This document shows positions 42,225-51,806 of a stretch of 64,000 nt of DNA, one piece after another; within the stretch, counting starts at the first letter, position 1, and the number at the start of each line of letters is the position of its first letter. Where the stretch lies: contig NZ_JAEKFH010000003.1 of NCBI RefSeq assembly GCF_016650695.1, forward strand, positions 2,190,001 to 2,254,000, given 5' to 3'. A model generated the notes under the pieces. It was not told the DNA's origin, made no database searches, and saw only the letters and a list, made by a program, of their open reading frames with translations. Both the position numbers and the translations under genes were made by a program. The DNA comes from Pseudomonas sp. TH41 (GTDB lineage Bacteria; Pseudomonadota; Gammaproteobacteria; Pseudomonadales; Pseudomonadaceae).

Positions 42225-44507
42225 ATGAATGATCTGGCCAATTCCACAATGACTACTAATCCCCCCAAGCGAATTGACTTCAATACGCCTGAGTTGCAAC
42301 GCAAGCGCCGCATCCGCGCGCTCAAAGATCGCCTGACCCGTTGGTACGTCCTCGTTGGCGGCCTCGCCGTTCTCGGCGCGATCACGTTGATCTTCTTCTT
42401 CCTCGCTTACGTCGTTGCGCCGCTGTTTCAAGGGGCGAGCCTGACGGCCAAAGACGCCATCACGCCCGCCTGGATGCAAGACGCCGGCAAGCCGTTGATG
42501 ATCTCCCTGGAAGAACAGAACCAGGTGGCCATGCGGGTATCCGACAAAGGCCAGGCGCTGTTCTTTGATATCGACAGTGGCGCTGAACTCAAGCGCGTCG
42601 ATTTGCCGATCCCGGCCGGTACTACCGTAACCTCCATCGGCGAAGACCAGCCAGGCCATCCGCTGGTGGCGGTGGGCTTGTCCAACGGTCAGGCACTGGT
42701 GTTCCGCCACACGTATAAAGTCAGCTACCCGGACGGTAAGAAGACCATCTCGCCGGCCATCGAGTACCCGTACGGTGAAGCGCCAATCGCGCTGAACGAG
42801 GCGGGCGGTGCGTTGGAGCACGTCAGCCTCAACGCCACCGACACGACCCTGATGCTGGTCGGTGCCACCGGTTCGCAACTCAATGTGCTTTCGCTGACCA
42901 GCGAAGAAAACATGATGACCGGCGAAATCACCACCGAGCAGAAGCGCATCGATCTGCCGCAGATGACCGAGACGGTGAAAAACATCTTCGTCGACCCGCG
43001 TCAGCAGTGGCTGTATGTGGTTAATGGTCGCGCTCAGGCCGACGTATACAGTCTGCGCGACAAGAGCCTTAACGGTCGCTACAAACTGCTTGAAGATGGC
43101 GAAGCCCAAGTCACCGCCAGCACTCAGCTGGTGGGTGGCATCTCGCTGATCATCGGCGACTCCAAAGGCGGTCTGGCTCAGTGGTTCATGGCCCGCGACC
43201 CGGATGGCGAACTGCGCCTGAAGCAGATCCGTACTTTCCAGATGGGCACCGCGCCCATCGTTGAAATCACCGCCGAAGAACGTCGCAAAGGCTTCATCGC
43301 CCTCGACGCCTCGGGCAAGCTCGGCGTGTTCCATAGCACCGCCCACCGCACCTTGCTGGTGGATCAGGTGGTCGATGGTCAGGGCATTTTCGGTCTGTCG
43401 CCACGGGCTAACCGCGTGATCGTGGAAGCGGGCGGCAAGATTCAACCGCTGCTGCTGGACAACCCGCACCCGGAAGTTTCCTGGAGCGCGTTGTGGAGCA
43501 AGGTGTGGTACGAAAACTACGACGAGCCTAAATACGTCTGGCAATCGACCGCCGCCAACACCGATTTCGAACCCAAGCTGAGCTTGTCCCCACTGACCTT
43601 CGGTACCTTGAAAGCCGCGTTCTACGCCATGCTGCTGGCCGCGCCACTGGCCGTTGCCGCTGCGATCTACACCGCGTACTTCATGGCCCCGGGCATGCGC
43701 CGCAAGGTCAAACCGGTGATCGAGCTGATGGAAGCGATGCCGACGGTGATCCTCGGCTTCTTCGCCGGCCTGTTCCTCGCGCCGTATGTGGAAGGGCACT
43801 TGCCGGGCATCTTCAGCCTGCTGATGCTCGTGCCGATCGGTATTCTGGTGGCCGGTTTCGTCTTCAGCCGCCTGCCTGAGTCCATCCGCCTGAAAGTGCC
43901 GGACGGTTGGGAAAGCGCGATTCTGATTCCGGTGATTCTGTTCGTGGGCTGGTTGTCGTTGTACATGAGCCCGTACATGGAAACCTGGTTCTTCGGTGGC
44001 GACATGCGGATGTGGATCTCCCACGACCTGGGCATCACCTACGACCAGCGCAACGCACTGGTGGTTGGCCTGGCCATGGGCTTCGCGGTCATCCCGAACA
44101 TCTATTCCATTGCCGAAGACGCCGTGTTCAGCGTGCCTCGCGGTTTGACGCTGGGTTCCCTGGCGCTGGGTGCTACGCCGTGGCAGACCATGACCCGCGT
44201 GGTGATCCTCACCGCCAGCCCGGGCATCTTCTCGGCGCTGATGATCGGCATGGGCCGTGCGGTCGGGGAAACCATGATCGTGCTGATGGCTACGGGTAAC
44301 ACCCCGGTCATGGAAATGAACCTGTTCGAAGGCCTGCGCACACTGGCCGCCAACGTCGCGGTGGAAATGCCCGAATCGGAGGTCGGCGGCAGCCACTACC
44401 GCGTGCTGTTCCTCTCGGCGCTGGTGCTGCTGCTGTTCACCTTCATCATGAACACCCTCGCGGAACTGATTCGTCAGCGTCTGCGCAAGAAATACTCGTC
44501 GCTTTAA
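42225..44507 (+). CDS. pstC: Phosphate ABC transporter permease PstC (long form)
   Basis: 760 residues, much longer than E. coli PstC (about 320). After the first helix (about residues 45-70) comes a ~370-residue soluble insert with beta-repeat character (periplasmic by topology). The permease core follows, with the EAA-type loop SLALGATPWQTMTRVVILTA and GMGRAVGETMIVLMATG. This long form is usual in Pseudomonas. ATG at 42225 follows AGGG. If the Pho-box promoter fires at the expected distance, this ATG is at or near the RNA 5' end; ATG at 42249 is the alternative. Confidence 0.93.
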   Translation: MNDLANSTMTTNPPKRIDFNTPELQRKRRIRALKDRLTRWYVLVGGLAVLGAITLIFFFLAYVVAPLFQGASLTAKDAITPAWMQDAGKPLMISLEEQNQVAMRVSDKGQALFFDIDSGAELKRVDLPIPAGTTVTSIGEDQPGHPLVAVGLSNGQALVFRHTYKVSYPDGKKTISPAIEYPYGEAPIALNEAGGALEHVSLNATDTTLMLVGATGSQLNVLSLTSEENMMTGEITTEQKRIDLPQMTETVKNIFVDPRQQWLYVVNGRAQADVYSLRDKSLNGRYKLLEDGEAQVTASTQLVGGISLIIGDSKGGLAQWFMARDPDGELRLKQIRTFQMGTAPIVEITAEERRKGFIALDASGKLGVFHSTAHRTLLVDQVVDGQGIFGLSPRANRVIVEAGGKIQPLLLDNPHPEVSWSALWSKVWYENYDEPKYVWQSTAANTDFEPKLSLSPLTFGTLKAAFYAMLLAAPLAVAAAIYTAYFMAPGMRRKVKPVIELMEAMPTVILGFFAGLFLAPYVEGHLPGIFSLLMLVPIGILVAGFVFSRLPESIRLKVPDGWESAILIPVILFVGWLSLYMSPYMETWFFGGDMRMWISHDLGITYDQRNALVVGLAMGFAVIPNIYSIAEDAVFSVPRGLTLGSLALGATPWQTMTRVVILTASPGIFSALMIGMGRAVGETMIVLMATGNTPVMEMNLFEGLRTLAANVAVEMPESEVGGSHYRVLFLSALVLLLFTFIMNTLAELIRQRLRKKYSSL

Positions 44508-44522
44508 GAAAGGTAGAAGTCT

Positions 44523-46193
44523 GTGAAACAGAACTCCCTGAACGGATGGTTCAAGAGCGGCGCCCCCGGCGTCTGGATCAGCGGTGGCGCGGTGTCCATC
44601 GCGGTCATCATGACCATTGGCTTGCTCGCGGTGATTGCCGTGCGCGGCCTGGGTCACTTCTGGCCGGCGGACTTGATACACGCCAGCTACGACGTGCCGG
44701 GCCAGGCCAATCACCTGGTGATCGGCGAAGTGGTGCAGAAAGAAGAAGTGCCGCGCGAGCGCTTGAAAAGCGCTGGCCTGCCGGTGCCCGATCAGGGCCC
44801 GGAGTTCATGACTCGGGAGCTGATCAAAGTCGGCAACCGTGACCTGAACGGCAACGACTTCACCTGGGTCGTCGGCGAATGGCTGACTAATCAGAAGACC
44901 CCGCCAGAATTGATGACGATCGAGCGTCGTGAGTGGGGCAACTTCTACGGTTACCTGGTCAACGTCAAACAGGACGGCAAGGTCATCGCCGAAGGCGAAG
45001 CGGCGTGGCCTGAGTTGCAGGCGCGTGTGGATCGGGTCAACAAACTCGCGGCACAGCTCAAGACTCTGGAAAAAACCGACATCGGTGCGATCAACTCAGG
45101 TCTGGAGCGCATCCGTCTGCACGGTCGCAAACTGGAGCTGGCCGGCAAACTCGACGCCACTGCGCAAGCAGACATGGAGTCCGAGCGCGCCGAGCTGAAT
45201 GCACGCTACCAAGACATCGAAGCTCGCCTGAATGACCTGCACGCCCAGTTCAACCGCGACAGCCTGACGGCACGCGATGCGAACGGCAAAGAGATCGAAA
45301 TCGGTATCGGCAAAGTGGTTCACGCCTATCAGCCGAACGCCATGAGCATGATGACCAAAACCGGCTTCTACTTCAGCAAGGTCTGGGAATTCCTCAGCGA
45401 CGACCCGCGTGAAGCCAACACCGAAGGCGGGATCTTCCCGGCCATTTTCGGCACCGTGATGATGACCCTGATCATGGCGATGATCGTGACGCCGTTCGGC
45501 GTGCTGGCAGCGGTTTACCTGCGTGAATATGCCAAGCAGAACGTGCTGACGCGTATTATCCGCATCGCCGTGAACAACCTGGCAGGCGTTCCGGCCATTG
45601 TTTATGGCGTGTTCGGTCTGGGCTTCTTTGTCTATGTACTGGGCGGCTCGGTCGACCGGTTGTTCTTCCCTGAAGCACTGCCGGCACCGACCTTCGGTAC
45701 ACCGGGTCTGCTCTGGGCTTCCCTGACCCTGGCGCTGCTGGCGGTGCCGGTAGTGATCGTGGCCACCGAAGAAGGCCTGGCGCGGATTCCTCGCACCGTG
45801 CGCGAAGGCTCGTTGGCCCTTGGCGCAACCAAGGCTGAAACCTTGTGGAAAATCGTGCTGCCAATGGCCAGCCCGGCGATGATGACTGGCATGATCCTCG
45901 CCGTGGCTCGCGCCGCCGGTGAAGTGGCGCCGCTGATGCTGGTGGGTGTGGTGAAACTGGCACCGTCGCTGCCGCTGGACGGCAACTACCCGTACCTTCA
46001 CCTCGACCAAAAGATCATGCACTTGGGCTTCCACATCTATGACGTCGGCTTCCAGAGCCCGAACGTCGAAGCCGCACGGCCGCTGGTGTACGCCACGGCG
46101 CTGTTGCTGGTGCTGGTGATCGCCACGTTGAACTTGTCGGCAGTGTGGATTCGTAACCACCTGCGCGAAAAATACAAAGCGCTGGATAGCTGA
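44523..46193 (+). CDS. pstA: Phosphate ABC transporter permease PstA (long form)
   Basis: 556 residues from a GTG start preceded by AAAGGTAGAAG. The first helix (about 20-45) precedes a ~230-residue periplasmic insert that contains a coiled-coil-like stretch (about 150-260). Then the permease core with AVYLREYAKQNVLTRIIRIA, the EAA loop SLALGATKAETLWKIVLPMA, and VARAAGEVAPLMLVGVV. It forms the phosphate channel with PstC. 15 bases after pstC, so co-transcribed. Confidence 0.94.
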   Translation: MKQNSLNGWFKSGAPGVWISGGAVSIAVIMTIGLLAVIAVRGLGHFWPADLIHASYDVPGQANHLVIGEVVQKEEVPRERLKSAGLPVPDQGPEFMTRELIKVGNRDLNGNDFTWVVGEWLTNQKTPPELMTIERREWGNFYGYLVNVKQDGKVIAEGEAAWPELQARVDRVNKLAAQLKTLEKTDIGAINSGLERIRLHGRKLELAGKLDATAQADMESERAELNARYQDIEARLNDLHAQFNRDSLTARDANGKEIEIGIGKVVHAYQPNAMSMMTKTGFYFSKVWEFLSDDPREANTEGGIFPAIFGTVMMTLIMAMIVTPFGVLAAVYLREYAKQNVLTRIIRIAVNNLAGVPAIVYGVFGLGFFVYVLGGSVDRLFFPEALPAPTFGTPGLLWASLTLALLAVPVVIVATEEGLARIPRTVREGSLALGATKAETLWKIVLPMASPAMMTGMILAVARAAGEVAPLMLVGVVKLAPSLPLDGNYPYLHLDQKIMHLGFHIYDVGFQSPNVEAARPLVYATALLLVLVIATLNLSAVWIRNHLREKYKALDS

Positions 46194-46200
46194 TAACCCC

Positions 46201-46286
46201 TGTAGGAGCGAGCTTGCTCGCGAAAATGGTACATCCGACACATTTTCTGTGCCTGAACTACCATCGCGAGCAGGCTCGCTCCTACA
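46201..46286. repeat. REP palindrome (GTAGGAGCGAGC family) between pstA and pstB
   Basis: TGTAGGAGCGAGCTTGCTCG with inverted partner, 86 bases. It sits inside the pst operon, where it may shield upstream mRNA from 3' decay. Confidence 0.85.
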
Positions 46287-46357
46287 GAAAGAATTGCGTA
46301 ACCGCAGGCCCGGCCTGCGGCTCACCGAACCGAATTTGTTAGCACAGGGAGCCTCCC

Positions 46358-47191
46358 ATGCAGCACGAAGCACATACCCACGGCATCAACATGTCTGCCC
46401 TGGGCCGCGACAAACAGAGCTTGAGACTCGAGCAGGAAACCGTCGCCATCGAAGTGCCGGGCCTGAGCCTGTTCTACGGCGACAAACAAGCGCTGTACGA
46501 CGTCAGCATGAACATTCCGAAACAGCGCGTGACCGCCTTCATCGGCCCGTCCGGCTGCGGCAAGTCCACGCTGCTGCGCACCTTCAACCGCATGAACGAC
46601 CTGGTCGACGGCTGCCGCGTAGAAGGCGAAATCAACCTCTACGGCAACAACATCTACCGTAAAGGCGAAGACGTGGCGGAACTGCGTCGTCGCGTCGGCA
46701 TGGTGTTCCAGAAGCCGAACCCGTTCCCGAAAACCATCTACGAAAACGTGGTTTACGGCTTGCGCATCCAGGGCATCAACAAGAAGCGCATCCTCGACGA
46801 AGCCGTCGAGTGGGCATTGAAAGGTGCGGCGCTGTGGGACGAAGTCAAAGACCGCCTGCACGAGTCGGCACTCGGCCTGTCCGGTGGTCAGCAGCAACGT
46901 CTGGTCATCGCCCGCACCATCGCCGTGGAGCCGGAAGTGCTGCTGCTCGACGAACCCTGCTCGGCACTCGACCCGATCTCCACGCTGAAAGTCGAAGAGC
47001 TGATCTACGAACTGAAATCGAAGTTCACCATCGTCATCGTGACCCACAACATGCAACAGGCCGCGCGGGTTTCCGACTACACGGCGTTCATGTACATGGG
47101 CAAACTGGTGGAATTCGGCGACACCGACACCCTGTTCACCAATCCGGCGAAGAAGCAGACCGAAGACTACATCACCGGTCGTTACGGCTAG
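46358..47191 (+). CDS. pstB: Phosphate ABC transporter ATP-binding protein PstB
   Basis: 277 residues. Walker [13 protein letters not shown] near residue 65, signature [13 protein letters not shown], Walker [13 protein letters not shown], switch VTHNMQQA. It drives PstCA and is part of the phosphate-sensing complex with PhoR and PhoU. GGGAG precedes the ATG. Confidence 0.97.
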   Translation: MQHEAHTHGINMSALGRDKQSLRLEQETVAIEVPGLSLFYGDKQALYDVSMNIPKQRVTAFIGPSGCGKSTLLRTFNRMNDLVDGCRVEGEINLYGNNIYRKGEDVAELRRRVGMVFQKPNPFPKTIYENVVYGLRIQGINKKRILDEAVEWALKGAALWDEVKDRLHESALGLSGGQQQRLVIARTIAVEPEVLLLDEPCSALDPISTLKVEELIYELKSKFTIVIVTHNMQQAARVSDYTAFMYMGKLVEFGDTDTLFTNPAKKQTEDYITGRYG

Positions 47192-47261
47192 GAACTGTGG
47201 TTGCTCACTGAACTGACGCTGCGGTCCACCGCACCTTACCGGACGCTCCAAGGACGCCAAC

Positions 47262-48023
47262 ATGATTAGTAAAGAAGGCCTTACCCATCACATCTCCCAG
47301 CAGTTCAACGCCGAGCTTGAGGAAGTGCGCAGCCACCTCCTGGCCATGGGCGGGCTGGTGGAGAAGCAGGTCAACGATGCGGTCACCGCACTGATCGAGG
47401 CCGATTCCGGTCTGGCCCAGCAGGTGCGCGACATTGATGACCAGATCAACCAGATGGAACGCAACATCGACGAAGAATGCCTGCGCATTCTGGCCCGTCG
47501 TCAGCCGGCGGCGTCCGACTTGCGTCTGATCATCAGCATTTCCAAGTCGGTGATCGACCTGGAGCGCATCGGCGATGAATCCACCAAGATTGCCCGCCGC
47601 GCCATCCAGCTGTGCGAAGAAGGCGAAGCCCCGCGCGGTTACGTTGAGGTTCGCCACATCGGTGACCAGGTGCGCAACATGGTGCGCGATGCACTGGACG
47701 CTTTTGCCCGGTTCGATGCCGACCTGGCGTTGTCGGTGGCGCAATACGACAAGATCATCGACCGCGAATACAAGACCGCCCTGCGTGAGCTGGCGACCTA
47801 CATGATGGAAGACCCGCGCTCTATCTCGCGAGTCTTGAGCATCATTTGGGTGCTGCGTTCGCTGGAGCGGATCGGCGACCACGCACGTAATATCTCGGAA
47901 TTGGTGATTTACCTGGTACGCGGCACCGACGTGCGTCACCTGGGCCTTAAGCGCATGAAAGAAGAAGTTGAAGGCACAAGTGCCGAAACCGCTAATGTTC
48001 CGGGCAAAGCTGACGATAAGTAA
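47262..48023 (+). CDS. phoU: Phosphate signalling protein PhoU
   Basis: 253 residues, all-helical, two PhoU repeats each with the metal-binding E-x-x-x-D pattern (VIDLERIGDESTKIARRA; RSLERIGDHARNISELVIY). It links PstB activity to PhoR and keeps the Pho regulon off in high phosphate. Last gene of the pst unit, closed by a strong terminator. Confidence 0.97.
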   Translation: MISKEGLTHHISQQFNAELEEVRSHLLAMGGLVEKQVNDAVTALIEADSGLAQQVRDIDDQINQMERNIDEECLRILARRQPAASDLRLIISISKSVIDLERIGDESTKIARRAIQLCEEGEAPRGYVEVRHIGDQVRNMVRDALDAFARFDADLALSVAQYDKIIDREYKTALRELATYMMEDPRSISRVLSIIWVLRSLERIGDHARNISELVIYLVRGTDVRHLGLKRMKEEVEGTSAETANVPGKADDK

Positions 48024-48034
48024 GACTGCCCAAG

Positions 48035-48066
48035 AAAAACGCCCGGTCCTTTGGCCGGGCGTTTTT
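48035..48066 (+). terminator. Intrinsic terminator of the pst-phoU unit
   Basis: AAAAACGCCCGG and CCGGGCGTTTTT form a long stem with a TCCTTTGG loop and a T run, 12 bases after the phoU stop. Confidence 0.92.
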
Positions 48067-48190
48067 GTGTGTGGTTTTCGACTTTAAAAGCAGCACCCGC
48101 GAACGAAAAGTCCCGGCGTGACTGACGGTTTTTGGCAATGTGCCATCAGCAAAGCGGTATGCTTGCCGGGATTTTTTCGAGGGATGATGG

Positions 48191-49099
48191 ATGAGCAAGA
48201 TCAGTGTGTTGGTGGTGGACGATGCGGCATTCATTCGTGACCTGGTGAAGAAGTGCCTGCGTAACTACTTCCCGGGCATCCGGACCGAAGATGCCATCAA
48301 CGGCAAAAAAGCTCAGGCCATGCTGGCCAAGGAAGCGTTCGACCTGGTCCTGTGCGACTGGGAAATGCCGGAAATGTCTGGCCTGGAACTGCTGACCTGG
48401 TGCCGCGAGCAGGACAACCTCAAGACCATGCCCTTCGTGATGGTGACCAGCCGTGGCGACAAAGAGAATGTTGTCCAGGCGATTCAGGCCGGTGTAACCG
48501 GCTACGTCAGTAAGCCGTTCACCAACGAGCAGCTGTTGACCAAGGTCAAACAGGCACTGAACAAGGTCGGCAAGCTCGACGCCTTGATGAGCGGTGCGCC
48601 GACCAAAATGAACTCGGCGTTTGGTAACGATTCCCTGATTGCATTGACTGGCGGCAAGGCGGCGTTGGTCGCGCCATCACCGGCCCCGGCGGCTGCACCG
48701 TCTCGTGGCCTGCTCAACAGCCCGCCGATCAAGCCTGCAGCGTCCTCCGCAGCGCCAACGGGCAGTCGTGGCCAAGGCCAACTGCGCCTGCCGAATGGCA
48801 TTCAGCAATGTGTGATCAAGGCCTTGAGTCTCAAGGAAGCGCTGCTGGTCGTGAAGCGCACCGACACCCTGCCGCAAGTGCTGGACAGCGCCGTACTCGA
48901 CCTGGAACAGGGCGAAAGCGCTGAAGTTGCCCGCCTCAATGGCTACCTGCACGCCATCGTCGCCCACGAACCGAAACCCGACAGCGACTGGCTGCAATTG
49001 ACCTTCCGCTTTGTCGATCAGGATGCGCAGAAGCTCGACTACATCTCCCGTTTGATCGCACGTGGTACGGCGCAGAAGCATTTCATACCGGGCGCGTAA
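48191..49099 (+). CDS. Response regulator with REC and PilZ-like domain
   Basis: 302 residues. CheY-type receiver at 1-125 (VLVVDDAAFIRDLV, phospho-acceptor Asp in LVLCDWEMPEMSG, conserved VTSRGDKENV and GYVSKPF). A Pro/Ala/Ser-rich linker (about 155-205) leads to a C-terminal domain resembling PilZ (LPQVLDSAVLDLEQGE... LTFRFVDQDAQKLDYISRLI). The c-di-GMP RxxxR motif is not clear, so binding is uncertain. It follows phoU with its own upstream region, as in P. aeruginosa. Partner kinase unknown. Confidence 0.85.
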   Translation: MSKISVLVVDDAAFIRDLVKKCLRNYFPGIRTEDAINGKKAQAMLAKEAFDLVLCDWEMPEMSGLELLTWCREQDNLKTMPFVMVTSRGDKENVVQAIQAGVTGYVSKPFTNEQLLTKVKQALNKVGKLDALMSGAPTKMNSAFGNDSLIALTGGKAALVAPSPAPAAAPSRGLLNSPPIKPAASSAAPTGSRGQGQLRLPNGIQQCVIKALSLKEALLVVKRTDTLPQVLDSAVLDLEQGESAEVARLNGYLHAIVAHEPKPDSDWLQLTFRFVDQDAQKLDYISRLIARGTAQKHFIPGA

Positions 49100-49110
49100 T
49101 CTTCGCCCCT

Positions 49111-49187
49111 AAAAGATCGCAGCCTTCGGCAGCTCCTACAGGAGATCGCATTTCCCATGTAGGAGCTGCCGAAGGCTGCGATCTTTT
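49111..49187. repeat. REP palindrome (GATCGCAGCC family)
   Basis: AAAAGATCGCAGCCTTCGGC and inverted partner, 77 bases, between response regulator and peptidase genes. Confidence 0.87.
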
Positions 49188-49275
49188 GATCTTGCTTTGA
49201 AACATCTGCCGACTCCCCGGGTCCATTGCAGCTGCTAGGCTCCTTCTCAGGCCTTCCTCGACAGAGCCTTCGCCC

Positions 49276-50172
49276 ATGTTCGCGCGCCTGATGTTTTTCT
49301 GCGGTCTTATCATGGCTTCCACTTCGGCTGTGGCCATGACTATCTACAAATCCACCGATGCCAATGGCGTGGTCTCCTACAGCGACCGCCCCACGAAGGA
49401 CTCCCAGGTGTTCACTTTTCGGGATCGCATGGTCGAGCACCTTGAGCGTCAGGTGTACCTCGTCATCACGAAGAAGAAGGGCGTGGACAGTGTCTACGTG
49501 CGCAATGACCTGTATGCGCCGGTAGAGATCGAGTTGAGTTTCGCCGGACTGCAGAACGTCAGCGGTGCGCCGAGCCGACCCATTCGTCGGGTGATGCCGG
49601 CCCGCAGCAGCATTCGTCTGGCGCTGCTCACGGCCACGCAACCCGAAAGGCCGCTCGCGTACGTTCCCAAGTTCGAATACTCCCTGGGTGACCCCTCAGG
49701 CGCCGCCATGGACTATCGATACCCGTTTCCGTGGCGTGGCGGACCGTTTCGACTGACTCAGGGTGCCAATGGCCAATACAGCCATTTCGGCCCGAAGAAC
49801 CGCTACGCCATGGACATCGCCATGCCCGTCGGTACGCCGATCATCGCCGCGCGTGGCGGGGTAGTGGTGAAAACCGAGAATGCCCAGACCGGACGTGGCA
49901 CCGATCCGTCGGGCAACTTTGTGCGAGTGCTGCACGATGACGGGACCATGGGCGTGTACCTGCACCTCAAGCAAGGCTCCGTGTGCGTTCGGGAGGGGCA
50001 GCGGGTGGTGGTGGGCACGGCGTTGGCGTTGTCGGGCAATACCGGCAACAGCAGCGGTCCACACCTGCACTTCGTGGTGCAGCGCAATACCGGATTGGGG
50101 CTGGTGTCGATTCCGTACCAGTTCAATCAACCGGTCGGCGCGCTGCCCAACTTTGCGTTGGGCAAGCAGTGA
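49276..50172 (+). CDS. M23-family metallopeptidase (LytM domain) with DUF4124 N-terminus
   Basis: 298 residues. A signal peptide (MFARLMFFCGLIMASTSAVA) is followed by a DUF4124-like segment (YKSTDANGVVSYSDRPT). The C-terminal LytM domain (about 165-290) has the zinc ligands HFGPKNRYAMD (H-x7-D type) and HLHFVV. Intact ligands suggest it is an active murein endopeptidase in the periplasm. Neighbour order is conserved in Pseudomonas as I recall. Confidence 0.92.
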   Translation: MFARLMFFCGLIMASTSAVAMTIYKSTDANGVVSYSDRPTKDSQVFTFRDRMVEHLERQVYLVITKKKGVDSVYVRNDLYAPVEIELSFAGLQNVSGAPSRPIRRVMPARSSIRLALLTATQPERPLAYVPKFEYSLGDPSGAAMDYRYPFPWRGGPFRLTQGANGQYSHFGPKNRYAMDIAMPVGTPIIAARGGVVVKTENAQTGRGTDPSGNFVRVLHDDGTMGVYLHLKQGSVCVREGQRVVVGTALALSGNTGNSSGPHLHFVVQRNTGLGLVSIPYQFNQPVGALPNFALGKQ

Positions 50173-50189
50173 AGACGATGGAGATCAAC

Positions 50190-50322
50190 TGTGGCGAGGG
50201 GATTTATCCCCGTTGGGTCGCGAAGCGACCCCAGCCCCTCCCATTTGTAAACTATCAGGTGCACCGTATTGACAGCTTTGGGACGGCTTAGCCGTCCAAC
50301 GGGGATAAATCCCCTCGCCACA
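50190..50322. repeat. Long inverted repeat (GGGGATTTATCCCC family)
   Basis: TGTGGCGAGGGGATTTATCC and its complement bound a 133-base element with inner hairpins GGGTCGCGAAGCGACCC and GGACGGCTTAGCCGTCC. It lies between the convergent peptidase and CNNM genes. Sister of 41988-42109. Confidence 0.82.
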
Positions 50323-50341
50323 AAAGCCCTTCAGCTTCTGA

Positions 50342-51682
50342 TCAATCCAGCATCAACACCTTGGCCAGAATGATCTTCGGCCCTTTCATCTTCTTGATGA
50401 TGATCCGCAAGCCCTCGACTTCCAGCACTTCTTCCTCTTCCGGCACCCGTTTCAGGGTTTCATAGACCAGCCCGGCGAGGGTTTCGGCTTCGACGTGATC
50501 CAGGTCGATGCCCAGCAACCGTTCAACCTTGAACAGCGGGGTATCTCCCCGTACCAGCAGCTTGCCCGGCTGATAAGCGAGGATCCCGCGCTCAGCCTTG
50601 CGGTGCTCGTCCTGAATGTCGCCCACCAGCACTTCCAGCACGTCTTCCATGGTCAGGTAGCCGATGACGTTGCCGTCGGCCTCTTCGACCAGCGCGAAGT
50701 GCGAGCCGCCCTTGCGGAATTGTTCGAGTAATTGCGACAGCGGCATGTGCCGCGAGATGCGTTCCAGCGGACGGGTCAGTTCAGCCAGGTTGAACGACTC
50801 GGGAATGTGATCCAGCGCCGCCAGTTCCAGCAGCAGGTCCTTGATGTGCAGCAGGCCGACGAACTCCTGGCGGTCGCTGTCGTACACCGGGTAACGGCTG
50901 AACTTGTGGCGACGGAACAGCGCGAGGATTTCCTTGAGCGGCGCATTGAACTCCAGCGTCACCAGGTCTTCCCGCGAGTTGGCCCAGTCCACCACTTCCA
51001 GCTCGCCCATTTCCACTGCCGAGGCCAATACACGCATGCCTTGGTCGCTCGGGTCCTGGCCACGGCTGGAGTGCAGGATCAGTTTCAGTTCTTCACGGCT
51101 GTAATGGTGCTCGTGATGAGGACCGGGTTCACCTTGGCCGGCGATCCGCAGGATCTGGTTGGCGCTGGCGTTGAGCAGGTAAATGGCCGGGTACATCGCC
51201 CAATAAAACAGGTACAGCGGCACCGCTGTCCAGAGCGACAGCAGCTCGGGTTTGCGGATGGCCCAGGATTTAGGGGCCAGTTCACCCACCACGATGTGCA
51301 GGTACGAGATGACGAAGAACGCGGCGAAGAACGACACGCCTTTGATCACTTCGGCCGACTGCACGCCGACGGCTTCAAGCAGCGGTTCGAGAATGTGTGC
51401 GAACGCCGGTTCACCCACCCAGCCAAGGCCGAGGGAGGCGAGGGTGATACCCAATTGGCACGCCGACAGGTACGCATCGAGCTGACTGTGCACGGTGCGC
51501 AGAATGTGTCCGCGCCAGCCGTTTTTATCAGCGATGGCCTCGACCCGGGTCGAGCGCAATTTGACCATGGCAAATTCCGCCGCAACGAAAAATCCGTTGA
51601 GCAAAACCAGGATCAGAGCAAAAAGAATCATGCCGAAATCGGCGAAGAGTGTCGCGAGGGTCAAGCCAGGGGAAGGGTCCAT
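50342..51682 (-). CDS. CNNM/CorC-type membrane protein with CBS pair
   Basis: 446 residues. N-terminal CNNM transmembrane domain (about 15-205; ALILVLLNGFFVAAEFAMVK), then two CBS domains (about 220-345; SRYPVYDSDRQEFVGLLHIK; GNVIGYLTMEDVLEVLVGDI), then a CorC_HlyC domain (about 365-440; VETLAGLVYETLKRVPEEEE-like). The family transports or regulates Mg2+ or Co2+; haemolysin names are historical. ATG at 51682 gives a normal length. Confidence 0.9.
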   Translation of the reverse strand: MDPSPGLTLATLFADFGMILFALILVLLNGFFVAAEFAMVKLRSTRVEAIADKNGWRGHILRTVHSQLDAYLSACQLGITLASLGLGWVGEPAFAHILEPLLEAVGVQSAEVIKGVSFFAAFFVISYLHIVVGELAPKSWAIRKPELLSLWTAVPLYLFYWAMYPAIYLLNASANQILRIAGQGEPGPHHEHHYSREELKLILHSSRGQDPSDQGMRVLASAVEMGELEVVDWANSREDLVTLEFNAPLKEILALFRRHKFSRYPVYDSDRQEFVGLLHIKDLLLELAALDHIPESFNLAELTRPLERISRHMPLSQLLEQFRKGGSHFALVEEADGNVIGYLTMEDVLEVLVGDIQDEHRKAERGILAYQPGKLLVRGDTPLFKVERLLGIDLDHVEAETLAGLVYETLKRVPEEEEVLEVEGLRIIIKKMKGPKIILAKVLMLD

Positions 51683-51806
51683 GATGGAGTTTTGCGGGTT
51701 CCGTGTGATTCAAAAGGAAATAAAAAAGTGCGCCTGAAGGGCAGGCACAAGCCAACCAATGTAGCGGCTGACCGGGCGATTGCCTAGTGGCGCGTGCTGG
51801 CCGGTA

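Noticed and set aside
42177..44714. 845-residue open frame antisense to pstC
   Set aside because: It lies fully opposite pstC, which has clear permease motifs. The His/Gln/Arg-rich translation is typical of a GC-rich antisense shadow.
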